A DNA stretch of 64,000 bases, taken from contig OENT01000153.1 in the NCBI GenBank assembly GCA_900239685.1, positions 120,124 to 184,123 on the forward strand, in the 5' to 3' direction. The translations under genes were made by a program, and so were the position numbers. The DNA is from Rotaria macrura (Eukaryota > Rotifera > Eurotatoria > Philodinida > Philodinidae). Positions within the stretch are counted from its first letter, which is position 1. Every line of letters begins with the position of its first letter. A model generated the notes under the pieces. It was given only the letters and a program-made list of their open reading frames with translations. It was not told the origin of the DNA and made no database searches. Of the stretch, positions 1 to 12,535 are shown one piece after another.

Positions 1-1418
1 TTTCTATTATTATTAGTCTTAGGTAGAAAAAAATCAACAACGAATATCAATGTTTATTTTTCTTTTGGTCTCATCTAAAACAAAAAGCAGAAAAAGAAAA
101 TAAAACGGATACGTACGGAATGTTAACTATGCATACATCAGATGATCATGCATGTTTTTTACTACACTTTGAGATACAATACACACATCGTACTCATCTA
201 AAGAAAAAATAAAGAGAGAGAGAGAGAGAAAGAGACAGAGAGAGCGCGAGGGAATATAAATATGTTTGTATCTATAAAAAAAAAGATGAGAGATTTTTTT
301 CACAAGTATTTAGTTTCACATCTAACTCATATTGGGGTACAAAGATTTTTCTTTTTTTCTCCTTCATTCTAAATAGTCTTTTTCTCAGGTGATGATATTA
401 ATGCCAAGCAATAAAAAGAAAAAGAAAAGATTCTAGTTAAATAACTGTTATTACAGCATACCTTGGATTCCTTCTTCTCCTCTTTTTTTTTTGACTATTT
501 AAAACTAAATGGAGATCGTAACTTGAAAAAAGAAACGAAATTTCTTATGAATACTCATTTATGACTTCTATTCTTTACAACAAACATAATATAAATATAG
601 TTTCTCTATCACAATATAAATAGTCATGTTATTGTAAGTGCAATCTGAAGAATTGGATTTGATTCTGTTTTTCTTCCAGCTTTATTTATTTTAGAATATG
701 TCAAATATGCGTTGTGATTAGAATAGTGTATCGAGCTTTGTTATGTTATTTGTTTTTTGCTTTCTTATCTTTAACCACAACTATATGCATTTTATGTGGC
801 TTCATCGGTGAATATCGTAAAGACTTGACAATACTGATAATACAATATTTGCGATAGATTAAAACCATATAAATTTAAACTAATAATAACTCTATTTCAT
901 GTAACAGCATTCCTGTTAATTTCTTAAATACCATGTTTTTAGAAAAATAACAGGAAGAAGTATACGGTCAAATGAAAATATTGTGTTAAGTGGGATGCAA
1001 TACGTTTGAGTCATACTATTGATTTATGAGAAGGACTGGAATGGATATTGAAGTAGAATGCGAAGTATTTCTTCAGCTGATGACTGATGAAAGAACAAGA
1101 ATAGACCATTTTACAAAAGTCTTTCTTTTTGCCTTTTGTATACAATTCACGTTATTATTTTTATCTAATCTTAAAGTGTTCAAAAAGTTTTCTATTAGTA
1201 ACGTAAGAAAAAGAGATTCACTTTAAGTAATTGACATAACCTTGATAGCTAAGTATCTTTGAAAGTCGATTGATCTCCAAGGTAATAATGCACTTTGAAC
1301 AGAAAAAAGAATTCAGAGTGAAATCTCTCACTTTGTTCTCGTTATTCACTTTTTTCATCTTCTCTTTCCTCGTCTTTCTATTTACGGTACATATTTCCTT
1401 TCTTTCTTGTTTGTTCTG

Positions 1419-1453
<35 letters not shown>

Positions 1454-1652
1454 TACTTTCTCTTTTTCTCTCTATTTCAGGTCGACCTTAACTCGAGCGG
1501 CTTAATGGTGTCGACAAACAAGCCAACAACACTGATGATGTTCCCCATCACTATCATTCATCCTAGTCGTTATTTATACCATCAATATTTTCCCCTCTCA
1601 TCACTCATCCATTACTAGTGAACAAGACTATGTACATAAGACTTGAGCAGTA
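1..1652. other. Upstream flank and 5' UTR region of the CRIM1-like gene
   Basis: No coding region is supported here. The stretch is AT-rich with a GA-rich microsatellite at about 212-246 and a TA run at 1422-1449. A good 3' splice site (pyrimidine tract ending in CAG at 1478-1480) lies just before the start codon at 1653, so the region from 1481 is probably a spliced 5' untranslated exon. Short open frames at 1026-1226 and 1270-1491 have no recognisable content and are treated as chance. Confidence 0.5.
1422..1449. repeat. (TA)n microsatellite
   Basis: An uninterrupted TA dinucleotide run lies immediately upstream of the probable 5' UTR splice acceptor of the CRIM1-like gene. Confidence 0.95.
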
Positions 1653-4600
1653 ATGCTCATCGGGCGTTTTCTGCTCACTATTACTGTGCTTTCAACATTC
1701 ATTTTTGCTGCTAATACATCAAATCTAACGAATACTACCTATCAAATATTATCGCCGACCATAACTATCGAAAAATCTAAGGAAAAATCTAACTTATCTA
1801 TTTCATCTATTTCATCATCATCATCATCATTATCATCATCATTATCAGCAGCTAATCAAAATGAATGTCTCGAGCCATGTTCTATGGACTATTGTTTGAA
1901 ATATAAATCAATTAACAAAGAGTGTAGTAGGTTGATACGTGATCAATGTAACTGTTGTACAGTATGTCTTCGTACTGAAAATCAAGTATGTGGTGGCCAT
2001 CTCAATGTTTATGGTTTATGTGAACAAGATTTATTATGTTATAAATCGAATAAAACTTCAAAGAACTCTAGTGAACAAACTGGCATATGTGTTAAAGGTG
2101 AGATAAGATAAGATATTCTCTATTATATTTTTCAGTATGTTTTTGTAAATCTTTTCTTTTCTTTGCAATTTTAGCATGCTTGAAATTTCAATGTGTACTT
2201 GTTAACATCCATAACAGAACAACATGTGAATGTGCAAATCGTCGTCTACCGTGCAATGTAAATTTTCATCTGAATGCACAAGACAGCAATAAGACAGGTC
2301 AAAATTGTGAGCAACAATCACTATCGCAACAAGACCAAGAATTAAGCTCGTTGAAGACAAATGATGGTAAGCTTAACTCTATCATTTTACAGTAATTTAT
2401 CATCATATCGATCTTGTCTTTTGATCGATCATCATCATTTATATATTCATGCATTTTTCTTTTCGCCACATTAGTATGCATAGGTTCCTTTTCTTGTTTC
2501 TAATCGAATAGCATCGATAAGCATTATTGGAGTTGGGTCTAGTTAAAGTAAACATGACATGTTTATCCTTGAATTGGCTGGATGAATCGTTTGTGTATGT
2601 GTAACGAACTATTTATTCATATATTCTGATTGACAAACTAAAAAGGTCAAACATCTGTCCCTATCACCATCATATGAAAAGGAATTATTATCGATTAATT
2701 GAACAACTGACGCATATAAATGAATTCTTCTGTCCTGTTTTGAGATAACATACTGAGATTATTGCTGATGTCTCTGCCATCCGTTCTAATAACGAACAAT
2801 CGCTATCATATCATGTTAAGCTAATCAACTATCAGATTTTGTCGATTTGATGGACGTGCACAGTTTGAATGACTAGACAAAATAGCAAAAAGGAACAAGA
2901 AGAAAGCATATGGGATTGATCAAAATCGACATGTTTGACTATGACCTTTCTATAGTTAAGTTTGCATGCATAAAAAGAATTTTTTTTTACTACAAAACTA
3001 AGATGATTCTAACATCAGATATATCACCATTGAATGGAGACTTCTTCTAAAAGTCTATATCATGTTCAAGATTAATTGCTGTCAAACAAATAGAACAAAG
3101 CGTATGAGTTGTTTTGTTTTCTTTTTCATACGATTCATATGCATGTATTAGTTAATCATCTGAGATCTGTATCATCCTTCGCTGTTCTTTTTCCTTTTTC
3201 ATGCCCGAAACGTAATGTAAGGTAAGCTGTGAAAGTAAACATATCTGCAACAGCTGCACATTTGTCTTGAACTCTGTCTTGAGTATATATATATATATAT
3301 ATATATATATGATATAAAAATAAAGAAAAAAATGAAATCATTCTAATGGGAGATTCGATATCGTAACGATTACTTTTGAGTTATACTAAAGTGATAATTA
3401 CATCATAATTTACGTTGTGTGTCGTCATAAAATGATGCTTTTATTTCTGTGAAAATGTTGGCATACAATATATCATTTTACGCCATATTGAACTTTGATA
3501 TAGATTTGTAGCTTTACCAGCTCGCCAACCACCATAATTAAGATCGATAGTCCAAGCTAAGAAAAGTTCGGATTGTGGTGCTGTATGTAGATCATTTTCA
3601 ATCGGTCGAAAACCAAATGCTCGTCCAGTTTCGAGATACCATAAAACATTTTCTACTTCTTCAGGAGTATCAACTGTAGTATTTAAATAGAGTACTCGTG
3701 TTGGACCAACAGCAGCAACACTAAGAATGTTCGAATTTTCATTTTGCATTGCTCCAACAACAACTCGATTACTAGTGCATTTATTTGCTGCGTCTTTTAA
3801 TTCTCCACTTGTTGTACTATGATTATAAGGTTTATCATAAAGTAGCGCCCAGTCATTGAATATAGTCAAATTTTCATAGATACCCATAAAAAGTTCACTA
3901 GGTGCCATTGTATCGCACGATGCCAATCCATTTATACGTGCTTCTAAATCATTTAATTTTAACATCAAAACTTTCGTTTGTTCATTGAGTAGTTCTTCCA
4001 TAATAGATTTGATTTCATCGATTGATGGACATGTTATTGGAGGTAGTGTTGGCGGCCTTGTTGTTCCAATCATTTGACTACAAGTGCCATGAAACAACAT
4101 GACAATAATGATAGAGAGTAAAGATGAAAAAGCCATGTAAACTATTTTCTTTTTCTTTGGAAAAAATCAATCGAAGTGTGCGAGCAATTGTAATATATAC
4201 TCGTCTATATCGAGGATTTAAATATGATGAGGATGATATTGTGAAATTGAAAATAGGAGTAAATAGAGGTATGCAGTATCATGATTGCTTCGATTTTTAT
4301 ATTGTTCGAATTTTTATAAGGAATCATCGCCAATTACTTTTTCGTAATATTGATTGTTAAAATGAAGATGATAGATTGTAGGAAAATTTAATCTGGACGA
4401 TTTCAGGTAACAAATATCACTTTTTATTCGTTTACATTTATACAATATATGTGATAATGTAACATAAGAACAATTTTTTGTGTAAGATATTTAGAGGTAA
4501 TATTAGCATGATGATATGCTATTCTTATGAGGTTTTTTAATACATATCATTTATTTTAAATTGGAAATAATCTTATTAAAACAAACACCAACCGCTTGAT

Positions 4601-7600
4601 TGGTTGAAATTAAGGGATGCAAAAAACAATACTTGAAGAATGTTCTAACAGAAATAGAATGGCGTTGAGTTCGTCGAATATATCATCAATAGTATTTCTG
4701 AACGTATTTTATTCTAGAAACGACAAACATTCATAATAAAATAAGTTTGATGAAATAATCTATAGTCATACTTGGAAACGTACACAGTATGATAGAAATA
4801 GAGAAGAAAATCAATTGGTTACGAATCTATTTCTTGTTAATTTTTGATTTAATTCTTTGTAATACCTGTAAGTTATTAAAGAAAGATCATAAAGAGCAAG
4901 TTAAATTTCGATTGATGCCCTTTGAAAAGTCAATAGTTAGAAAAATAACTCTGACAAAGTCTTCTTCAATCAGAGCAAATATTTGGTCTGACTTCTCTTG
5001 GAAACCTTGTTGTACATAATTCATAGATAAAATCTTGATGTATCCTCTGTTGGATAGAAATCTATGTTAATCTTAAAATCTATATTCGCAGCTGAGGAGC
5101 ATGATAAGCATTATTGAAAAACTATCACAACTGCATTGTTTGTTGTTATACGTTTTCATCAACATTGGAGTCGTTTGCTGGTGAATAAGTAGCACGTCAC
5201 TGAACTGAATATTAACTAGTTTAAAATAAAAAACAAGGCTCAAATCAGATAGAATGTCATTGATTGTAAAGAAATTTGAAAATTGACACTTCAAATCCTT
5301 ATGATTAAGGGATTTAGTAGCTATTTTGCAAAGTATAATTATTCCTAAATACATATTCAATCATTTCTTCTCGTTTTCTTTTAATGCTTTAGTTAATACT
5401 AAAATCGATTGTTCCAACATAATTTGTGACACAACACATTCTAATTCATCAACATGTCCGTCCGATAGTCACTTCGTTGAAGATGATACGTCTCTTCCAC
5501 AAATATCATTATCCACATCGAAAAATCTCTCATCGATATGTTGCAAACCTCAAGGTCAATGTGCGTGCTCAGCATGTCCAAAAACAATATGTGGAGAAAA
5601 TTCCATCATTCAAATATATCGAATAGGCAATCGAAATCTTCCCGGACAATGTTGTGATCAATTCAAATGCTTTAAGAGTAGGTGAGACCGAGGGGAGTAC
5701 AGATAACATAAAATAAAAACATTTCTTCTTTCTATTAAATCTAGATTCACAGCAATGTCATCATGATAAAAAGATCTATAATGAAAACGAAACTTGGTCT
5801 ATCGATGAATGTACAACATGTACTTGCCGTGCTGGACTTGTCGATTGTGCTATGATTCAATGCCCTATTCATACACATTGCGGATACATGTACAAACCAG
5901 AAAATGAATGTTGTCCCAAATGTGGTGGTTAGTTATTTTCTTCATTGTTCTTTACATTTTAAAATTAACTTTGTATGTATTCAATCAGGCTGCCTTAATG
6001 ATCGTTCTCATGTTCAACATATGAATTCAACTTGGATGGAATCAAATGGTTGTATGAGATGTTGGTGTGAAAATGGTCGATCACGTTGTATTGCCGAAGG
6101 ATGTATAGCGCCACCCTGTGAAAATCCCCGTCAAATAGCGAATGTCTGCTGCCCAGTATGTGATGATGTTGTCAACGATGGCAATAACAACGACGACGAC
6201 AACGACGACAACGACGATGATGATGATGGTGATGATGATTATTATTTTCTTGATATCGATACAACTACAGCAGTACAATTACAGAAAACGACTGATAAAT
6301 GTCCTTCACTTGATAAATGTTTATTAGTATGTGAACATGGTTTAGCGAAGGATGAACATGGTTGTTTACAATGTGCCTGTTCAACCATGTCATGCCCGTC
6401 ACCATTATGTTCACTTAAATTTGATCACTTATCAAAACAATTTTGCTCGTGTATATCGCCAAGTGGTCTTAATTGTGGACAATTGAATTGTGATAAACAT
6501 TGTCCATTTAATTATTCGATTGACAAAAAAACTGGTTGTCCTACATGCGAATGTAATCCATGTCCACTATTAATTTGTACAAAAAATTGTACGTATGGTT
6601 TAAAACGAAACGAAGTTGGCTGTCCAATATGTGTTTGTGACAGTAGTATAAGAAAGAATAATGATACAAAACCAACTGAACTTATGATACAATCATGGCC
6701 AAAATTATGTTATTCCGGTTCATCGTCGTATTCGAATGGTGAAATATGGTTTGATGGCTGTCGTCAATGTTTATGTCATAAAGGTCAACATTTATGCGCA
6801 CTTATCTCTTGTCCAACTCCTAAATGTTCACAGCCGATTCGTTTACCTAATCGATGCTGTCCTTCATGTCCAGGTAAATTGTTCTATTTCTCTTTCTTCA
6901 TTATTTCTCTATTCTTTTTTGGTTTAAAGAAATTTCCATGTTACCTGAACCTATCCCATCATCTCAAGTATGTTATGCCAGTCAATATGTTACTGGTGAA
7001 GAACTCGAATTTGATACGTGTACTAAATGTATGTGTCTGCATAATATTGCCTTCTGCAGCGTATCGTTATGTCCTCCGTTAAGCTGTTCATCGCCAATAT
7101 ATGATTCATCCTTATGTTGTCCAATATGTCCACCACAAAAAACACAACTCTCATTAACAATTTCTACGCCGAATACCGATGAAGGTAGTTGCATGCTTGA
7201 TAATGGGGTGATTAAACATGCTGGAGAACTATGGAAACATGATGATTGTCGATCATGTTTATGTCCACGTGATGGCAGCGGCAAAATTGAATGTTTTTCA
7301 CAAACATGTGATCAAAATTTACCATGCTCAAATCCCGTTCTTAAAAACGGTCAATGTTGTCCATTTTGTCTTCCACCAACAGCTGCTGTTGCTGTCTGTA
7401 TCTTTAATTATATTCAATATCGTTCGGGTGAACATTGGAATGTTAGTTTGAAATTAAAAACCAAATACCTCAAGCTTTCTTTTTAAAAATTGATCTTTTT
7501 CTTTATTTAATATGTAGGTCAGCGAATGTCATCGTTGTGAATGTTTATATGGTACTATTGTTTGTCATCAACATAAATGTCCTTCATTAACTTGTGTACA

Positions 7601-9929
7601 TACTGTTACATTATCGGGTCATTGCTGTCCAATATGTCGTGATCAATTAACTTTCATTCATGATCAAGGCAAATGTATGTAGACATTAGAAAATTTCTAA
7701 TTCTACTCGAAATCATAGGATTTCTCGGTAGGATTTCAATCCAGTTGAATGAATTGAGTCATGATATGAGATCTAGTATTAGTTTGTCTTTCAATAGATA
7801 GTCATAATTTGTGAAGCCACTATCTTGAAAACTGTAAAAGATGTAACTATGAGTAGAGATTATACAATATCTTGCCGAAATCATGAAATTAAAAGTGTTG
7901 CATAATTTCTAATAGCAATAAAAAGATCATACGATCATTTCAAGATACATTTATTCACAATATAAATCAACATGAGATAAGCCATGTGAATTAGTGCTTG
8001 ATCTAGAGATACTATCAAGAGATTCTAGACGTCTTCGTAGAGTCTATTAGTGATGTATCCAAACAAAAATGAAATTAACAAGATCTGAATACGAAAATTT
8101 TACACACAATAGGTTTGTATCATTAGAAATTTGTTGTTATGGTATCTCAAACTGAGTTTTGATACGATCAAAGTATCGTGCCTGTCTCCCTTTCAATTTC
8201 TTACGCTGCCATTTTAGAAGTAGAAATCACAATAGAATATTTTTCTATACTTATGAACTTTCTATCAATCTTACATACATACTTCGGATGATGCAAAAGT
8301 TCTCGGAAGTTCGGTATATCAATTTAGAGAAACAATATTACATCAATCTTTCTATATCATATATATTCGAGGTACTACTTATTGTGATATTACATGGGAA
8401 ATTCCATGTTTCTAACTCACTCTTTAAATATCGTTTCAAAGTTAACAATAGATACTGAATTGACTTCCTTGATTGTAACCGTTACTAAATTGTTGCAGTA
8501 ACTGATTATGTAATCTATATTGAATACATTTTGACGACCAAGTGTCTACAAGCCTAGTATAAGGTGTACGCAAGCTTGGCGAGTCTTATTTTTATTTCTC
8601 TCATTTTTAAGTAAATAATGGTACTATTTTACATGTTGTTAAAAGAATCATGATTGAAATTGATTGCAATAGACCATGATGGTACTATTTTTGTTCGATA
8701 ATTTTTTTATTCGTGAATTTAAACATTAATCATTAATATAGATCAAATTACTATCCTTTATAGGAACCCCTAGATATCAAATAATGATTAGAATGTCATT
8801 ATATGGTTGACATATATTATTATTTTTGATATCCTTACCAATAAATGTCGTTGGTAGGGCTAGTTGCTCTTTGTGACCTAAGTTTCTATAATGATTCTCA
8901 TCCAATATTGTAATGACACATCGATGTCTGATACTCACTAATGGTATCAAATAAAATCTGTTCATCGCTTAGAAACTTCTTTCAAAATTTTCAGAGCTGA
9001 AAAAACTATCAAAATTCAAGCAATAACCAAGCTGCTCAGTTCAATACATATTGTTGACTTCGAAAGGATACCTAAAGAGTGAGTTAAACGGATGAAATTT
9101 CCCATGGAATATGACAATAAGTACCTCGAATATATAAAGGTATAGAAAGATTGATGAAATATCGTTTCTCCGAATTGATATATCGAAGTTGTTCCGAGAA
9201 CTTTTAAATCACTCTTAGTCTTCATTCATTCATTTGAAGAACTTGAACGAAAATTTTCATTTTAACTGATGTTTGTTTATTTTTGTCTCAATTTCAGTAC
9301 CCTTATCTCATTCGCATTTTGGCGTGACAATCGTAATTATATTTTCCGTAATAATCCTGATTCTTATTTTTGCTATCATAACTCTTATTTTCATAATATT
9401 ATATGGACGACATAGATCGCTATCACCTAATCAACTTACCGCTGTTCATCATCGTTCACCTACCAATTCTCATCAGTCAACTATATTAAATACGAAACCA
9501 TCGATTATGTATTCATATGTCAAATATGACTTAATGTCAACATCAAATGACACACAGAATAATAATAATAATAATAACAACAATAATGTTAGCAATAATA
9601 ACAATCATTCAAAACAAAATTTATCTTCATCAGGAAACATTGCCTTAACATGCACTGAACAAACCTCAACCAATTCAATGATCGAAACAAATACAACAAC
9701 AATAGGTACAAGCTCATCGAACAACGAACTCGGACCTACTACATGGACTGAAGATGATGCCATGTTACAGTGTAGTGCATGCAGTAGTAATGCTGATGAA
9801 GACGAAGAAGAACATGAAATAGTTAATAGTGACAATGATGAATCTCATCATCAACACCAACAACAAAAGCAACTGTCTCATCCTCAAATACCGATGATGA
9901 ATAGAAATCCTACTATTATCTATGTTTAA
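1653..9929 (+). CDS. CRIM1-like type I membrane protein (IGFBP, antistasin and six VWC domains)
   Basis: Eight exons: 1653-2097, 2175-2366, 5393-5677, 5745-5927, 5989-6873, 6930-7441, 7518-7674, 9298-9929. All junctions are GT-AG and in frame, giving 1096 aa (human CRIM1 is about 1036). In order: signal peptide (about 1-20); Ser-rich stretch; IGFBP-type Cys-rich domain (about 72-155); Cys-rich linker; VWC1 (about 310-368); VWC2 (369-428); acidic Asp/Asn run from a GAC/GAT repeat; antistasin-like repeats (about 473-595); VWC3 (608), VWC4 (677), VWC5 (750), VWC6 (820-880); one transmembrane helix (about 895-917); and a cytoplasmic tail of about 180 aa rich in Asn, Thr, Ser and acidic residues. 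This domain order is that of CRIM1, a cell-surface protein known to bind and restrain BMP/TGF-beta ligands. The tail is longer than in vertebrates. Introns 2 (3 kb) and 7 (1.6 kb) are unusually large for this window and carry a nested gene and an inverted repeat. Confidence 0.93.
3283..3310. repeat. (TA)n microsatellite
   Basis: TA dinucleotide run inside intron 2 of the CRIM1-like gene, about 130 bp beyond the 3' end of the nested gene. Confidence 0.95.
3441..4136 (-). CDS. Intronless secreted protein nested in the CRIM1-like intron (unknown family)
   Basis: A single uninterrupted frame of 231 codons lies wholly inside intron 2 of the CRIM1-like gene, on the opposite strand. It starts with a clear signal peptide (hydrophobic to about residue 20). 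A short Thr/Pro-rich segment follows, then a heptad-like helical stretch (about 38-72), and a C-terminal globular part of about 150 residues with three cysteines, several N-glycosylation sequons and Trp/Tyr/Gly-rich motifs near the end (YGGWRAGKATN, IWRKMIYC). I do not recognise the family; the layout (leader, stalk-like helix, compact cysteine-containing head) resembles secreted lectin- or C1q-style proteins in shape only. Lack of introns next to intron-rich genes suggests a retrocopy or a recently arrived gene. That it is real is inferred from length, signal peptide and protein-like composition. Confidence 0.7.
   Translation of the reverse strand: MAFSSLLSIIIVMLFHGTCSQMIGTTRPPTLPPITCPSIDEIKSIMEELLNEQTKVLMLKLNDLEARINGLASCDTMAPSELFMGIYENLTIFNDWALLYDKPYNHSTTSGELKDAANKCTSNRVVVGAMQNENSNILSVAAVGPTRVLYLNTTVDTPEEVENVLWYLETGRAFGFRPIENDLHTAPQSELFLAWTIDLNYGGWRAGKATNLYQSSIWRKMIYCMPTFSQK
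8295..8476 (+). repeat. Left arm of a long inverted repeat
   Basis: This segment reappears, reverse-complemented and with scattered substitutions and small indels, at 9022-9205. Shared stretches include AAAAGTTCTCGGA, CATCAATCTTTCTATA, TATATTCGAGGTAC and TAACTCACTCTTTA. It lies in the last intron of the CRIM1-like gene and has no coding content. Confidence 0.8.
9022..9205 (-). repeat. Right arm of a long inverted repeat
   Basis: Partner of 8295-8476 in opposite orientation, separated from it by about 545 bp. The similarity stops at comparable points on both arms, so the pair looks like one old foldback or long-TIR element rather than chance. The arm ends about 90 bp before the 3' splice site of the CRIM1-like final exon. 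Confidence 0.8.
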
Positions 9930-11376
9930 TTCCTTTTCTTTTTATTTTCCTATTAAAAAAAAGTAACCAACCCACGGCTAGAGATGATGATTTATGTATA
10001 TAGAATCTCTTTTTTCTTTCTCAGATAGAAGTGGCCATTTTCTTTCGTTTCGTGTTTTGTACTATAGAAGTTGATGAATGATGTGTGGTGTGTGTTTCTA
10101 AGCATTCTGTGGCAGCTTTTCTAACATTTATACACTCACACATTAAAATAAATATGATATAAAAACTTTTCTAGTTTATTTTCAAGTTTTAAATTATGAA
10201 TATTTTCAATAAGATAACGATCAACTTATGGCTTCATTATTAAAGCAACTCCAGTTTTTGATCACAAATTGCATGTCGAAATCTTTTAATCAAGAACGAG
10301 AAATGCGATGAGTTGCTCGATGACGAATAGAAAACATGAACATAGCTGTATAAAGAATGTAGGGTTCTGTAATAATTTCAAATTACTCATTACCATTCAT
10401 TAGAAGTAAAAATGATTTTGGTGCATATATGCATCAACCAAGACTTAGTCTTACGGCTTCGCCTGATAGATAAGTAGTACTTATCAAACAGAAGAACTTT
10501 CAACTATTTGAAAAAGAAAAGACTCGTCTTGAATACTATAAGTGAGTCACTTAAGAAAGTAATTAGAAAGACATGCATGAAGAAAATAGTCATGCAAAAA
10601 TAGAAAACATTGTTTTCCTCTAAATCTAACACCATTTTTAGGTGATACCCTAGAGCTCATCAGTTGTTGTTTTGAAAATAAGTTTGAAAATAGTCAAAAA
10701 CGAACAATGATATCTGCCTTCTTATCTTGAAATTCGAGTGCAGCATTTTTTCTTCTATCATATATATGGTATGATAGTCGAATGAGTGTTTATGTTCTCA
10801 AAAAATGCAAAAAATGATTTGATGATATCTATCATTGTTTGTCTGAAACGAAATATATGCTACAGTACAAAAAAGGGGTAGTAATATTGATAACAATGTG
10901 TTACATGTAATCAAAACAACCAAACATGCATCCTAGTCAAGTAGCAATGATACTCTCGAAGTTTACCTATAGACAGATGACCAAGAAATCAAGATTAATC
11001 GAGTATGATGATTCAATATTGTTTGATCATTCATTATTCCAACTATAGTTCAACCATGTAGAGAATAAAAATTTGTTTTGTACTCTGTGCTCTGATTGAT
11101 AAAATGATAATGATCTAGTATAATTTACTAATACTTGTTTCTTGACTATGAAACATAATATTTTAAAGACAGAATTTAGGATAGCATCAATGATGAATAT
11201 TATCGAGTGTTCGTTTTCAACAGTTTCTTAAGTCTTAGTTTAAAATTGTAGATTTATTTCAATTTTCACTCGAGTTGTTAATGCTATTGTTCTTCGTATT
11301 ATTCTTTCATGAAAATAAATATCTTCTTATCCATCATTTCATTGATGTATAATACATTTCGAATTAATCGATCGTG
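9930..11376. other. 3' UTR and intergenic sequence
   Basis: The first 220 bp or so are the CRIM1-like 3' UTR. Beyond that I see AT-rich sequence with no open frame of protein-like composition, no RNA gene and no clear repeat, up to the dehydrogenase pseudogene. Confidence 0.5.
10147..10152 (+). terminator. AATAAA polyadenylation signal of the CRIM1-like gene
   Basis: Canonical hexamer about 220 bp after the stop codon at 9929, in an AT-rich 3' UTR. It is the first AATAAA on this strand after the stop. Confidence 0.6.
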
Positions 11377-12535
11377 TTTTGTCAGTAAGTACACCATAAT
11401 TGGTAAAACGATTCTTGTTACTGATGATACTTGTGGCATGACATATTTAACTATTAAAGATATGCTTCAATATGGTTGCATTCACATGTAATATGTTTTC
11501 TATAGATGCACGAATAATGATTGTTGAATCAAATTTAGTGAAAGGTAGCCAAGTATAAAAACAACTATGTTTTGAAACAGAATTTAACGAGAAAAACATT
11601 CGATTAATAGAATGTTATTTACATTCTTTTGAATTTGTTCCCAAATTTGCTAAATTCTACGTTGAATAAGAAAGAAGCATTGACGGCCTGATTTACAATG
11701 CTGATGTTGCTTAGGTATCAAATATCACTACTGAAAATGCTGTTATTCAGGTGAATTTATTTTGAATAAATTGAAACATTGTCGGCCAAATCGTATTGTC
11801 AATGTTGTATCTAGTACATAAAGACGCAAGTTAATATATTCGAGATAGCTCTCATTAATCATACATTTGAAATAAGTGAAAAGTCAACATGTAACATTTA
11901 ATTACGCAAAATTTATCATATATGATTTCATTGACACAATTATCTTTCATAGACTTTAACCAAAATACATAGATGTTTTTCTAGCTGTACGATTCATTGA
12001 CTCGTCGAATGCATTCACGCGATTTGAGAATTTTCGTTCGTGGGATGCTTATCCTATATCCAAACCTGTCATGCTTTTGCTTACATATAAAACTCAAACA
12101 TAATTAAAATTTGAGTATAACATAATTATTTCTTAATAGTTTATCTCTATGAATGTGTATATATTTATAAGATGACATTGATGTTTTTTTGCAATCAATC
12201 CTAGTTGAGTATGGATATCAATTCAATTGCCGATGCGAGAAGCCATAGGATTCACTGCATTTATCATTTTTTACCCGATATTATACATGTTTTAATTTAT
12301 GTTGACTAAAATGCCAAAGACCAGTGCTGGAACAAGTATTTCTAGTGCTATTTAAATTGAGTCGGCGACATGCTCAAGACATCGATTGTAAGTGAGAAGT
12401 ATACTAAATTGACAGATTAGATGGATTGATTTGAATTTTCTAGAAATGGTGCTGCTGAAACAGTTTCATCGTTATGTGAAAATGATGAATTGGCTGATCA
12501 ATCATGGACATAAAGTTGTGAAGTAGTTGAACTCT
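11377..12535 (+). pseudogene. Decayed short-chain dehydrogenase/reductase (retinol-dehydrogenase-like)
   Basis: Fragments of an SDR protein follow each other in the right order but in different frames and broken by stops. Seen in order: a Rossmann start (GKTILVTDDTCGMTYLTIKD, about 11402-11460), where the usual TGxxxGIG has become TDDTCGM; ARIMIVESNLVKGSQ (11508); a helix ending FEFVPKFAKFY; IDGLIYNADVA (about 11677), matching the family's NNAG motif; LNKLKHCRPNRIVNVVSST (about 11763); a YAKF remnant where YxxxK belongs (about 11905); KTSAGTSISSAI (about 12318); and a C-terminal DELADQSW-like stretch (about 12490). At least five stops and several frame changes mean no functional enzyme. No intact parent copy lies in the window. 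Confidence 0.75.

Noticed and set aside
1026..1491. Two short plus-strand frames upstream of the CRIM1-like gene
   Set aside because: Composition is Phe/Leu/Ile-rich as expected of AT-rich noise. One runs over a TA microsatellite and a splice acceptor.
6081..6327. Ile/Val-rich and Thr-rich frames over the CRIM1 acidic repeat
   Set aside because: They are other-frame translations of the GAC/GAT repeat inside a well-supported exon.
8159..8458. 99-codon plus frame in the last CRIM1 intron
   Set aside because: It overlaps the left arm of the inverted repeat, has no domain pattern and lies inside an intron defined by strong exon continuity.
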